Assembly (NCBI GenBank): GCA_013398295.1
Contig: VZSF01003003.1
Location: forward strand, 1-64,000
Length of the DNA stretch: 64,000 nt
DNA from: Chionis minor
Lineage: Eukaryota > Chordata > Aves > Charadriiformes > Chionididae
Direction: 5' to 3'
Every line of letters starts with the position of its first letter. Position 1 is the first letter of the stretch. Below, in pieces: positions 1 through 13,300 of this stretch. A program made the position numbers and the translations under genes. The notes under the pieces were generated by a model, which was not told where the DNA came from, made no database searches, and was given only the letters and a program-made list of their open reading frames with translations.

Positions 1-21
1 TATTATTATTTATTATTATTT
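1..21. repeat. (TTA)n microsatellite at the window edge
   Basis: The window opens with TATTATTATTTATTATTATTT. The repeat may extend beyond the left edge. On the minus strand it reads as A-rich (AAT)n. Confidence 0.85.
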
Positions 22-194
22 CTGATGCTCTTCCAAACTGTTCACTCATCACCCCTCGGCTGCTTTTAATTATGTAGTGAAAAAGCACCTTGCTTTGTGT
101 TTATAATGTCGTTTTGCCTCATAACGTGTATGCGTTGACCTTATTTCAACTGATGTACAAAATAAGCAATTTAATGGTTGTTTAGTCCATTAAT

Positions 195-620
195 CTAAAA
201 TCTGATGCCTCTCACCAGTGCAGTAAGCCCTTGAGCTTTTGGTGATGAGAATACCAGCACCTTGTCCCACTGTAAGAACTCAGTGTTGTTGGGAGGCTTG
301 GGATCTTTAGGGGACACTTCAGTGCGCTGGATCGCTTCACCAGGGTTAAATTCCAATTTCATCCATTTTATCTTGATTTTTGGTGAAAGAATATCCTGGC
401 AGTTCTCCCTTTTGAGTCTCTGATAAAGGATTTTCATCCCTTCAGTGGGAACAGCCTCCAAGAGAGGACTAATATTAGTTGAAATGTCCAGCATAGGTGG
501 GGAAGAGGAGGCTCTGGTTCAGTCCTTGGTTTGATGGACCATTGGAAGCAACTGGGTTGTTGAGAAGACCTTCCAGGGGAGATTGTGACAGTAAGGAAGG
601 GGATGCTGACCTCACGATTA
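195..620 (-). pseudogene. Unidentified coding-like remnant, perhaps a retrocopy
   Basis: The minus strand is open for 99 codons (494 to 195) with a protein-like composition, e.g. EAVPTEGMKILYQRLKREN, KIKIKWMKLEFNPGEAIQRT and DPKPPNNTEFLQWDKVLVFS. Just upstream, in another frame (about 620-478), a second open stretch reads SPLEGLLNNPVASNGPSN and runs into the first, as expected if one reading frame was broken by a small indel. Downstream on the minus strand lies an ATTAAA-like signal, then an (AAT)n run at 21-1 that could be a decayed poly(A) tail. I do not recognise the parent gene. A chance ORF remains possible. Confidence 0.28.
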
Positions 621-1226
621 GCTCTCAGAAAGCTGACAGTGCATCTCTGCTTAGATCACCCTGGCAGTCAGAGAAAAATCTGAAATCTGTTAATGTTGTG
701 CAAAGAAAGCAGATCTATTCTGGGTTTCCCTCTAAATACATTTGAGTGTGTAATGGCATGACTTTTATTGAAGTCAATTCTGAGGGCTGAATTGAGAAGT
801 TATATGTTTGTAGTGACACTGTTTACCTTATGTTTACAAAGATGGTTCTTCTGGTTTAAAAAAATTCAGGTTTTATTTATTATGTTTTTGTGAGGTTTTT
901 TGCTTCTGGAGAAATAGCCTGCCAATTTAGTTTATGATGAGAATTTCTAAACTTCAGAGGAAAAAACTGTGGACTCAACATGCATTTGTGCCATAAATAT
1001 ATCAATGAAGAAGTGATCGGCAACATGTCTGCACTATGTTCTTTGAAAAATATCTTGCTGTTTGTGATGGCAAGAACAAGCCATAGTGTACTGATCTTTC
1101 TGTTCTTTGCCCTTGTTTCTTGTACTAATGTTGTAAATGCCTTTTGAAAAATACTTGTTTTAGTAAAACATTGTTCTTGTTAGGATGTGATATTACATAA
1201 TGGAAACCCTTTTTTGTTTCGTGAAG

Positions 1227-1349
1227 GAGGAGCTCAGAGAACTACGTGAAGAACCAACTGATCCTCAAGCTCAGCAGGAAATAATTAACAGCATTGAAGA
1301 AGTTTATTTTTCCAATGATTCCTTTGATATTGTGAAGTATGAGTTAGAG
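1227..1349 (+). CDS. VPS50: VPS50 exon, about residues 35-75
   Basis: This exon has 41 codons, beginning EELRELREE and ending [10 protein letters not shown], in phase 0 at both ends. It is the start of the helical Vps54_N-like region. The donor is GAG|GTAAGT. The acceptor (...TTTCGTGAAG|GAG) is weaker than its neighbours, with AAG instead of CAG or TAG, so the 5' boundary is the least certain of the set, although it falls where the family alignment expects a break. The preceding ~34 codons are not in the window. Confidence 0.9.
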
Positions 1350-4300
1350 GTAAGTTGTCTTCTTAAAAGAAGACACAGTAATATAACAAAAAATGAGAGT
1401 CATAATTATGCTTGTTTCAATGAGCTGTTTTTTGTTTCATTCTTATATTTTGCTTTAATGCAAAACTGTACCCTCCCGCCTCATCTTGTGGTTGTGTGGA
1501 GCTCCTTGCATATAGTATTGGTATCGAGTGTCTTTTTTTAACGTAGTAGAATTAATATCAGTTTTGCCAACAGGCACTTCATGATTTCAACTACTGTGAA
1601 AAAGTTAATATAGTTGGAGCAAAAAAAAAAAATTCAGTTCTATATTTTGGGTAATTTTTTAGCACGCTGACTGAGATATAATTTCAATGATAAGGAGAGG
1701 GGTTGTGTGTATATATATATGGCTTAAAATAAGGTGACTTTGAGGTAATTGTGATATTCTATGCTATAATTATAATACATTGTTTATATTAACACTGATT
1801 TATTTTGGTATCCGTCATTGGAAATAATGGATTAATTCGGCAGATTAGATTGCAGAAGCAATAATAATGTTTCTTTAATTGAATTGATTGGTTAGTTAAT
1901 TCTACATGTGTATTTAATGTCCTTTAATTTCTCACTGAATTTAATTTGTTGCTTACATGCAGAGGCTTCCTCCAGTACTTAGTCTTCAAGAACTGGAAGA
2001 GTACAGAGACAAATTAAAACAACAGCAAGCTGCTGTAAGTAAAATTGTTTCCTCTGTACCGTCAGGCAGTTTGTTGTATTTTCTGTAAGTATAGAAAATA
2101 TATATTTTCTATAAGTGTAACTGAACAAGTTTTGATTTCTTAAACACATTACATATTACACATTTTTTCTTTTAATACTATGTTGTGTGCTTTTATAGTG
2201 GAAAATCGTATCAGTAAATTGTATAATCATATGAAATCATGGAAGTAAATCTTGATGATAAGTATTGTAACAAGGAGCAAATGTGCTGTTTCTTTAGAAA
2301 CTTGATTTTCTGAATGTTCAGCAAGAAAAGTAGTTCAACACAGCGCTGAATAGTGCGGTAGTATCTCTTTTTGGGGGGGATTTCTGGCAATGTAAAACAC
2401 AAAATGTTTTAAAAACTCTTTCCCTTGAGTTGTTATTTTCTCTTATTTTTCATTTGCCAATTTGTTAACAATCCACAAGGGTTTCTGGTGAATACTGGTA
2501 GAGAGTTATTATGTAATAAAACAAATGAGATGTAACAGTGACTAATAGCTGTAATTTATGGGGGGAAATTGAAGTTGCAGCTTCTGAAAGGTACTTGTTA
2601 CATTTCAGGCTTTTTTAGTTTCTATTCCTACATTAATTATTGATTCATTGCTCTTTTAAAGATAAATAATATGGTACAGGGAACAAATGTATTAACTGTG
2701 GCATTTGAAGAGTACCTGCAAGTAAAATAACAGTAATAATCCTAATTCATGTCTTTAAATGAATGAAATGTACAGAAGGAGAATATTGGATCGTTAACAA
2801 TACAGGGAGAACAAGTTCCTTCTACGTAAGATTGCTTTTCCCAGAATAAACGTACAAAATTTTGTAAAGTACTAGCGAGAAGTTGAGCAAATGAATATTC
2901 CATGTTTCTCACTTGGAAGTACAAGGAAAGAAGTTAAAAGTGGGTGGTGGTTTTTGGTTTTGTGTTGGGTGTTGGTTTTTTTTTTTTTTTTAAGTGACCT
3001 GGTTTTGCAGGGAAATACATGCAAGGCTGAGGCAACTTCATTGCGATGTTCTGGATAATCCTAATACCTGGTATCAATGTCTTGGGCATTCTGGCTGCAG
3101 CTAGGGGAGTGGTTTCAGTGCACAGCTGGAGCTGGAAAGTGCCTGCAGCTAATGAATAATAGGGGTGAGAACTGACAACAATGTTTCCAGGAAACATGGC
3201 CCAGATGTGTCTTTATTTTAGAAAAACAAACAAAAGCTATCAAAGACAAAACTTTTGACAAGAAACACGTCCAGTTCTTCCCCCACCACCCCCTCCAGTC
3301 AGGATTGGGCCATTCTTGTGTCTTCCTTGTGCTAGTCTAGATGTGATTCTGCTATAGGAAGGAATTGTTGCTTGGGTTTGGTTTCCTCCTTGGGCACATG
3401 CCAAGTTGCTAAAATTTCATGTATTCTGTATATTATGTCCTTGTATCATATTTCCAGGTGGAACATGAGAGACTGTTGCATGTTTTCTTCTGTCTCAGTT
3501 GTTGTCCATTTATCGTGTGATATGTCATTTAGATTACTGTCTATCTTAAAGGACATTAGTGTCGTTCAGGGAAGATGTTACTACAGAATGTTGTACATTG
3601 TTAGTTTAGTCCTAAAAATATTTTAATGCTGATTGTGAAGAGATTAGTAGATAGAGTACTCAAGAAGGCTTTTGACAGATAAATGCCTCTGTTTTTGAAA
3701 AGAATAAATACTGCCTTTTTCACTTCAGTGCCTGTATTTATAGCTGATATAGGAATTTACAATAGTGGTTTAGAGATAATTCCAACTTCTGAATTTTGTA
3801 ACACAAGCACTCAAATGAATGTGAATTATGGGTTATAGAGCTCTGATCTTCCACTTATCAATGACTGTTACCGTCTACTTTTGCACAGCTGATCTTGGTC
3901 GCGTCTTTGTTTTTGGGGTCATTATAGACTCTGTATTTTCTGTAGTTTTCCCATTACAGTTTTCCATTCCATTGGATGGGTTCCAATTCACTCAAGACTT
4001 CTTTAATATGTGTATTGTGTCAGCTTTAATTTGTCTAATCATCTTGGTACAGACAATTTGAATTAGGAAGCTTTTCAGTTGTTTGTCTGTTTGGCTTCAT
4101 TTTAATTAGTAGACTGATACCCTCAGCTGTATCTTTTTTTCTTCAGGAGATGAAGTATTTTTTCCTGATGTGATTAGGAAAGAGAAAATAGTTTTGGAGA
4201 AAATTGTTTGGTCCCCTCAAAGAGCATTGTTTGCATTCATTGTTAACTGCAACCGCATTCATTGCTAACAATTGCAATTCTGGATTCCAAAAGTTAAGAA

Positions 4301-7300
4301 TTAAAAAATAAATCAACACAACTGTATAGAAGATGCCATAAGGGGTGGCATAATTTGGAAATGAATGGAAGTAACCTGGGATAATATTGCTAATCCAAAA
4401 GAAAGGAAAGAGAACAGCTTGGAAGCTCAGAAAAGTAGTATCAGTAAGTTCAGGGAAAGAAAAAAAAAAATGGCTGGGAGAGGTGCTTCATAGTGTTGAG
4501 GGTCATTAGTCAAGGGTAACTGAGAATTTGAAAAACAAAAAAAAGCAATGTAGAAACTGAAAATTAAACTCATCTTTTATTCCTGCACGCTGCTCAATGA
4601 ATCCCTTTAACAGTGAAGAATCAAACAGTTAAATTTGTAATAGGGAACTGTGTGACTAACAGGTATATCCCTCTCCTAAAGATTTTACAAACAGTGCTAG
4701 TGGGAAGAACGAGTTGGAAAAGGGAAGTGAAAATTTCACAGGATATAGACTGTGCAGTGAAGAAAACTTTTTAGAACCCCAAGGTCATGTAGGCTTATGT
4801 AGCTTTTGGCCTGATAACATTCTTTCCTGCCCCCACCCTGTTCTAAAGTGGTTCTTTTGCTGTCCTGCAGAAGAAAGCTTTGTTATTTGTAGAACAACTA
4901 AGAGGTTTTAAAATCGCTTGGTGATTCTGGCTATTTTCTAATATGGAAGGAGGAAAGCAGAGCTAGATCCGAGTCCCTTGTCCAGATTGCCAGCTGATGA
5001 TATCAGAGTACTTTCAAGACCGTTGCTGTGTGCAGGTGCTCTTCCAGAGGATGGGAACTGACCTGGTGGAGTCACTGTAAATTTGTTACAGGAATGCTGA
5101 TTGAAGATCCTGACTTCATGCCGTGTTTAACTAAGCAATTAAATATATATATAAACCTCCTTATCTCTCACTCCCAGTAGTGCATTGTGGGCACTCTGTC
5201 ACAGGCAGTTTTATTTTATTTTCATTTCTGTGAGCATTGTCCCCCAAGAAGAATACAGAGCAATACCAGTAATTTTCTTCTCATGTTTGAAACTGTTTCT
5301 TCTTAAATATTCGTAGCCTCTGCTGAAAAACAAAATAAAACACACTATTCTCAAGCTTGCATTTATATGACTGTTACTGTTGGATTTATTTTTTTTTTTA
5401 AGCATGTGTGTTTGTGCACAAGGGACTGCTCAAGGTAGCAATGTCCATTTTGAAATTCAGTACAGACAGCAGCTCTCAGTAGCATTCCACTTATTGTTAG
5501 TTCAGAACAATGGAGAAAATTTTAAAATATGCATGTTCTGTGTGCTAAACAAAGGGTGTAATGTGCACAGAGTAAATATTTATTCATTTGACACAGATTT
5601 TATTAATACAATGTCAGTCTGAAAGGCAGGTGTCTTTAAGGCTTTCTTAGATCTCCATGGTAGATGGTTAACTTAAATTTGTACTCTAGCAGTAGCATAA
5701 GCAAAATGTGAAGAGTTGTTATGTCCCATATTATTTGTGTTTTCTGATCTAGAGTGTTCCTTATCAAGCATAGACGTAAGGAATTAATTTAAAAATGCCA
5801 CTAATTCCTAGATGGAACGGTAAACATTTTTCTTATCTTGCTCCTAAGGAAAGCTGATTGTAATTTTTAGGAGTTTTTTACCTTGTTGTGTCATATTTAT
5901 TAATAATTTTGAAAACTACAGAACTAAATGATTCAGAATCATAAACTTGTTGCAGAACTTCAGTATAGGGATAGCCTACTTAATTGAGATTGCTATGTAT
6001 CACATGTAATATTCTTCTTTTTAAGGTATCTAAGAAAGTTGCAGATCTGATTCTTGAAAAACAGCCTGCATATGTTCAGGTAAGACAACTAACAGTCACT
6101 TTTTAAGAGTAAACCAATCCATTTTGAGCTGTTATAATGCTGCTCTTGTTTCATTGGGGATTAAATTTAGTAATTTGTTAGTAGAGATGCTAGTGCCTGG
6201 TTGAAACTAAACCTGTATCTGTAGAGTGAAAAGAACCAAGGGTGTATTGAGCTGGAGGCTCTTGGGATGGTAAAGTCTTCAGCATATGACCATTTTAAGA
6301 AGGATTTCTGAAAACATGAATTCACAGGTGTGACTAATACCTATAATGGACTTGAACATGAGCTTCTCTAATACTGTGTTTAGGAATGATTTCAGATCTT
6401 AAGAGAAAAGAGCAATGAGCTTTCTTAAGAGCACTTAACTAGAAAGCTGCCACTAATCTCAGGCAGTCGTGAGAAGAAAGCATCTAAGAGAAGACTAAGC
6501 TGGAAATAGAGCCTCAGCATGTCAATGGTCTCAGAGAGGAAAAAACCCCAAACCCAAAGTGCTTTGGCCACTTGCAGTAGCATGTTGGCAAGGCTCCTCT
6601 CCTTGCTCCCAAAACATAATTGGAACAGCTATCATAATGATTGTCTGAAGAGAAGGTTGTTTTTTTCCTACCTATTTATTTTTAATAATGCCCCTATATA
6701 TTTGATCAGCTCTGCCTGATTTTATCTGATCTTTCCAGGAAACGACAGAGAATTCTGCAAAGTGAAAACTTGGGATTGTTATCAAAGTAGTCTGAGAATT
6801 ATCCTGTGGTGGATAATTCAGTGTGTGTGCAGCACCTTGCGTAAGCATTGTCTTACCAGTGATTATGGCAATTCTCATTTTGGTCAAGAAGCTGGAGAGA
6901 GTGTGGGAGGGCAGTGATGGTGGTGGAGGTCTTTTGGGTTTTTTTTCTCCTCTCCTTTCTCCTCTCCTTCCTCCTTAACCTTCTTCCTATTGCACCTCCC
7001 TTCCTTGCCTCCTGCTTCTCAGCTGACACACTGTTGCTGCAGGCTAGAGCTTGTACCTCCTGGGTGCTAACCAGTGGTAGATGTCATGGAACTGGAATGA
7101 TTTTCCTCTTTCATCCAGAAGGCACAACTTCCTCTTTTGCTTGCTTGCGCTTGTGGCCCACACATCCAGCTTTAGTGACCTTGCAACTGTCCTGTCTGTG
7201 CTCTGGCATTCTGCTGGGTAGGAGGGGGAGTGCTGCTGTTTAAAGAAAAATGGGGGGGTGAGCATGGCTTGTGTCCTCTCCTGCAGTGGCTGGTGGAAGA

Positions 7301-10300
7301 AAAAACCTGCGAGGGTAATATTATTTCAGTTTTAGTTAAAGGAGTCAGGTGGGAGGCTATGGCAGAAGGAGGTTGCGTAAGCACTACAGTGGTCGAGTCT
7401 TCATAAAGTTGTGTAGAGGGGGGCAGAAAGGGTAACGGTACAGTATCAAATCCTTCTGGTATAGTTTTGCTGTTGTGCATGTTCGGAATTGATGTTTTTG
7501 AGCGAGCGTTGTTTGTTCTGAATCCAGCAGCTTCACTTTGAAAACTCCCTCTCAATGCATGATAGTACTGTGGAGAATTTGCTTCTTGCATTTTGCTGTG
7601 TAATGTTACTATTCTTATCCCAGCAACATCTTAGTGAGGTGCCCATGTTTTATACCAAGAAGTTCTTTCAGGTGTTCCAAAGGGACAGTTAGAAATCCAT
7701 TGTGCCAGTAAGAATCTTTTTAAAAACGTTTCTCAAATGCATGTTTGCCCAATTAAGTCAATAATCCTTCAGTCTTACTTACGGGCACAGGGTTATTCTT
7801 GTCAGTAGACTTATTTATCAGAGATTTCTGGTGGGCGTCATACGACTTTCCCACTGACTCATGAAATGAACCTGCTGATGTGCTGTGGGTACTTTGTAAT
7901 GGCAGCTCCATTTCCATGTCCAGTTACAGTAACAGGTCATTAGAAGCAGCAGAAATGCAGTTGACCCTTTGTGGCCTGAACACATTTGCCACTGTGCAAA
8001 GAAAAGTGCGGGGAAGTCATGGTTTGCACTCCATTCCTAGTACGAAGTACTAGTATCACAGGCGCTATTTTGGGCTGAGGGAGGCATGGCACAGACACAA
8101 AGCAAGGGGTTCCTTCACCTTCAAAGGAAAGGCATGCTTTAGGAACAACCAATGGGTGCAAGATTGTCTTTGAGAAAAGAAAAAATGTATTCAGCCCTAA
8201 ATGCTAGATGGAGGACTCCCTCTCTGGGGACCATGAAGCTGTGCTCTCTCCCTGTGTCTCTCCATCCAGTTGTGTTCAAAGGAGAGATTTTACAGAATCT
8301 TTGCAGGAGGCAAGACTGGAATGGAGTCACTCCTTATTGTATGTGTTTCCTCGTGAAAAAGGGAACAATGGCCTTTTGAGTAGCTCTTTGCATACATTTG
8401 CAAAGTATGTTTTTAGTGAGAAGTAGGTACTGAGGAAAGTAATCTTTGAATTTGCTTTCTTAAGATACTACACATATCAGCAACTAAGCTGTCATTTTTC
8501 CAAAGGCAACATTTTTAACATAAAGGAGGAACTGGTTTTGGTGAAAGGTGCAGCTCAGTGATTTGTCAGAATTACTTGTATCTTTGGAGACTGACCAGGA
8601 ACTGATCTTGAACTGAACTAAACTTTAAACTTGTTTTTGCTTGTCATACCTTTAGAATTAGATTAGTTTTCAAAGTGTAAGTCTCCCTTCTTCCCATGGA
8701 AAACAGTAGATATGTTTTGAAATGATGAGCGGTATTTAAAAAAACAATTATTCTCTTTAGTGTGGGGAGAGCATTCACTTTTCTGCAGTGCTGTTCCTAA
8801 CAAAAGAAATCCTAATAGGTTGTCGTGGTTTGGCCTCAGCCGGCACAAAGAACCACGCGGCCGCTCACCCAAACCTCGCAGCAGCAAGGGAAAATTGGAA
8901 TAAAAAGGCAAAAACTCGTGGGTTGAGATAAAAAGCAATTTAACAGAACGAAAAAAAAATTGACAAAACAACAATAGTACTGACAGAGGAATGTATAAAT
9001 AGGGGTACCGTACCGACGCGCCCCGACCGGACCCGAACCGTCCCCGCCTGCTCCCAAACTGGGAACTCCCCTCCCCGGCCAGCTCCCCCTAAATACTGGG
9101 AATGGCGTCACGTGGTGTGGAATACCTGTGCTGGGCCAGATATTAACCCTGTCCCTGCCGGAACCAGGACATAGGTACATTAAAAAATTTATTTTTTTAA
9201 AGGAGTTGAGATTATGCTAGGCACTTCATGAAGTCAAAATCAAGCTAAATTCAGGTCACCTGTGCTGAAGAGTTTTCAGCTGAAATTCGACAGGATACGA
9301 TCAACTTTCATTATGAAGTGGCATCTATTAAATTGGTAGATCACAAGTGCTTCTAAACAAGAAAATACTGTGTGAAACATGATTTTTTTTTTTTTTTGGT
9401 TTGTTTTGCTGCTCTCTGGCATATTAATGCAAATTAAACCCTGTACTTCTGTGTCTGAAGCTTTGGTCATTCTGCTGTGGTGCATTAATGGTATAGAGAT
9501 TCTTATGTTAAAAGCACAGTATATAAGCATAGAGGGTCCCACTGCAACAAAAATGGTTTTCAAGTATCTTTCTTCAAAAGAGAATAGTATTTTAAAAGAT
9601 AGTTTATATTAATGTTACATTCCAGTATTTAGCCTGTATAAATTGATTAAACAAATAATATATTAAGTAACTCTACAAAGTCCTTATAACATCTCAAGAG
9701 AAATCTACTAAGCACTAGTCTTCAGTGGTGTGTAGCATGACTTTTTGTATACTTATTTAACCTATTGTCCCTCTGTAGGAACTTGAACGTGTTACATCAT
9801 TGCAGACTGGCCTTCAGTTAGCAGCTGTTATTTGCACAAATGGAAGAAGGTATCTTATTTAAATAATGGCAAAGATTGAAAGGGGGGGAAAGTATTTTAG
9901 AAGAAATCTGTAAACCCAGGAAGTTTGCTTGCTGATATTTCCTATTTATGTGCTGAATGGAATTAGCAATAGTAGTTAAGGGTACTGAAACAACTTTTTC
10001 AGTTGGGATTTGTATTTAAAACAGGAACCTTTTGAGAGACACCGTTGATCCACAGACAAGTTCTGCAGAACAGAAAACGTACTTTCTTAGTAGTCTGTTG
10101 ATACTATCTCAATTCCTGGGTTTCCTTAACAATGCTGAGAATCTAATTTTCTAGCATGTGTTTTGATGGACATGTTAGAATTTATTACAGATAAGTTGTG
10201 GGGTTTTTTTTTACATATCGTTGAACATTATGTTCATTTTTAACTTTTGCAGACACCTAAACATAGCAAAGGAAGGCTTCACACAAACTAGTTTGGAGCT

Positions 10301-13300
10301 TCTTGCAAATCAAAGGAAACGACAGTTGCTTATTGGACTGCTAAAGTCTCTGAGAACAATAAAAACCCTGGTACGTACAGTTGTTTTTGTTCAATGGCAA
10401 AACATTTTTCTTCATTTCTGCATAGTTACCACTTTTTTTATTATTATTATTTTTAGCAAAGAACTGATGTGCGTTTGAGTGAGATGTTGGAGGTAAGTCC
10501 CTGCCAGACTATTACAATTTGAAGCTATTCTAAGTCTACTTTTGTTAGTCATCTTAATTTTGTCCCTTCCTTCCTTCCTCTTGCAAAGAGGCTATGTGTG
10601 TGTGCATGTGGTGGAATTATATTTTTATTCTTTTTTAAAATGTTGTGAGAAATACTTTGCATTAAATTAGATAGGCCCTGTTGCAGGGGGGAGTATATTC
10701 TGTCAAAGACTCGATCCCCCCTTTAGATCTGAACACTGAGGCTTGAGTTAGATCAGTAAAAGGACTGTGGAGTCTTCACTCCGCCAACCCCCCCCCCCCC
10801 CCCCCCNCCCCCCCCGCCCCGCCCCGAATTTATATTTGTTTTCTGGCCTTAGCTTGGTAATTGGAAGAAAAAAGGAGGTGTGATTTAGCACGTTGATGTT
10901 ATACTGAGTCTGGATAAAGTACTTCTACTGGTATATTACCGTACAAATTTATATATGGGCTCCCTGCTTAGTATTTTATTTGTAAGTGTAGTAGCCTTTC
11001 TCCTTATTCATTGGGTTGTCTTTTTAATAGTCAGTTGTAGAAAATGTTGCAGCCTGCAGGCCATGACACTGAAAATTCTACAGATACAGTATATATACTG
11101 CCTAAAAATGCAGCAGATACTGCACAGAGCAAAAATAATATCTTGTCTTAAGGTGATTAAATTTTATTAAAGACACCTTCAGGATTTTATTGACAACTAT
11201 ATTTTAATCATGTATTATAACAATTTTGACTTGCTAGTTTGCTAAATGTTTACAGCTAGATGGGATGTCATTATGATAGTCCCTAGTTACTAAATCTGGA
11301 AATTCAGCCCTAATAATTGTAACTCTTAAGATTCTTTGAGTTTAATTCCATCTTGTGTAATACACCTTGTCTCAGCACACTTGCTTATTCTTTACCAAGG
11401 AAGAATGAATTAATGTACAGGCTGCATAAACGTTGCCTTCTGCTCAGTAAGCCCTGTAAAATAAGCTTTTCATTTCTATGCTGTATTTTGTGGCACAGAA
11501 AATCATCTCTTCACTGTCTACTGGTAGTTGTCTTGAGACAGAGGTGTAGGTGTTGTATCCACACAGACACCCTAATGTCTGATTATCGTGATTTGCCAGT
11601 GATTTTTAAACATTAAGGGCTGGAACTGCCCTTCCTGGCTAAGTGCAGTTTTAGAGCTGTGCTCAGTGTCTCGTCCCAGTAAGGTGTCCCAGATGTTGGC
11701 CAATTTATTGTCTTTTCTCCAAGGAGAAATTATTAACTTGGAATATGCATGAGCGCTACTAGTAGCCATTCAGAGAGGATCATTTAGATAGAGTTCCCAA
11801 TTAAAAAAAACACCAAACATGAAGCTGTACTAACTTACAGAGCTGAGTTATATCTGGAAGATAGTAGTAATAGATGTTACGCAAGCAGGCTTTCTGATTT
11901 GAGCTCTGTTAGACTTAATGGAGCAAGTACCAGGTTTCCAATGAAGAAAGATGCAACGAGCTATAAATGCAGCAATCATTTTAGACCAATGTACTGTTCT
12001 GGTTTGTCTAGTGTATAATGTGTGTGTGGGTTTTTTGTGTTTTTAGCTAAACTTGATCTGCATTAGAATGCTGCCGTTAAAACCAATTTAATTTCAGAAA
12101 CTGCTGTATGATAATAGCTGAATATAAATTGCCCTTGCGTTTTTACTCTTCAATCAATGACTTTGAAATTCCAGTAACAGCTTTGCATTTGAGCTCTCTG
12201 AAGCAAATAATATAACAGACATAATTAGGACAAAAAAGGGAAGCTCTTAACTATTAAAGAGGGCTTTCCTTCCTCCAAGAGCCTTTCTGGCCTCGTATCT
12301 AATAGAATACAAAAATAGCAGTTATACCCAAGGTGCTACGCATGTTCTGTTGGAAAGATCCTGGGGTTTTATATTTTTGTGTGTATGTTTTTGTTTTTGT
12401 TTTGTCCTGGCATCTTTGTATACTTACTGATTGTTCTGTCTACCTATTGGATTTTCTTATAAATTAGGACATTTCCATATTTTTTTCTAAAGTAAGTTCT
12501 TTTTGTCCTGGGGACTTGTGTAGGCCAGTTGTCTTTAAATTCATTTCTAATTAACTATAGAATGTGTCAAATTAAATAGTGTTTATTTGGACGTAATGTT
12601 GGAGTGTCTCCCTTGTCTCTTATTAGGCTTTGTAAACTATGGCAACAGCCTGCCAGTGCCTGAACTTACCTCAGTCCTTGTTCATGAATAGATCATATTG
12701 TATTAACAAAGGTTTGAAAGTTAACTGGGAAGGTGTTAGTTGTTTTGTAATAAAAATGTTCTGATATGTTTTGTATGAACACGTAAGGAAATAAAACAGC
12801 AAGTCATTTGCGTAAGGTAATGTAAAACATACTGTTTTCAGATGTTGCTAACATGTCTGTTTCTACTTCTAAACTGCACATTAAGTTCTCCAGTAGACCC
12901 TCACTCATTTCCTTTAACTTTACTGTATTGGAAGAGGAAAATACTTTGTTCTTACTGTTTATACGCAAGCATGCAAGCAAAAATGGGTGTTGCAGTGTTT
13001 GCTCCAAAGCCAGTTAGCTTTCCCTTGTATTTTATCCTAAGGAAGAGGACTATCCAGGAGCTATTCAGTTGTGCTTGGAATGCCAGAAAGCTGCCAGCAC
13101 TTTCAAACATTACAGTTGTATAAGGTAAGATGACATTGTGTAGATTTCAGCTTCTGTATGATTTTATTTATAAATGGTATAAAACGGTGATCATTAATTC
13201 TCATTCTCTAAAGCAGCTTTGAAATTTAATTTTCTGCTTAGGAAAGTAAAATAGAGGTATTTATAAAAGCATAAGCATCCTCAGTAGTTTAGCCCCTCCC

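Larger units (their letters stand above)
1..1226 (+). other. End of an upstream VPS50 intron
   Basis: Apart from the (TTA)n edge and the minus-strand coding-like remnant at 195-620, I see no exon here. The family's first ~34 codons (ending VPGK before EEL) are not present. Confidence 0.7.

Noticed and set aside
1..1226. Search for the first VPS50 coding exons
   Set aside because: No segment resembling the N-terminal ~34 residues was seen, so these exons and the promoter are upstream of the window.
7172..7591. 139-codon open frame on the minus strand
   Set aside because: It is the longest open frame outside the CR1 copy and the exons, but it lies in a locally GC-richer stretch where stops are rarer. 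It has low-complexity Ser/Thr/Pro composition, open frames on the other strand, and no recognisable motif.
8836..9180. 114-codon minus-strand open frame across the LTR
   Set aside because: It is antisense to the solo LTR and exists only because the LTR is GC-rich. It has no gene character.
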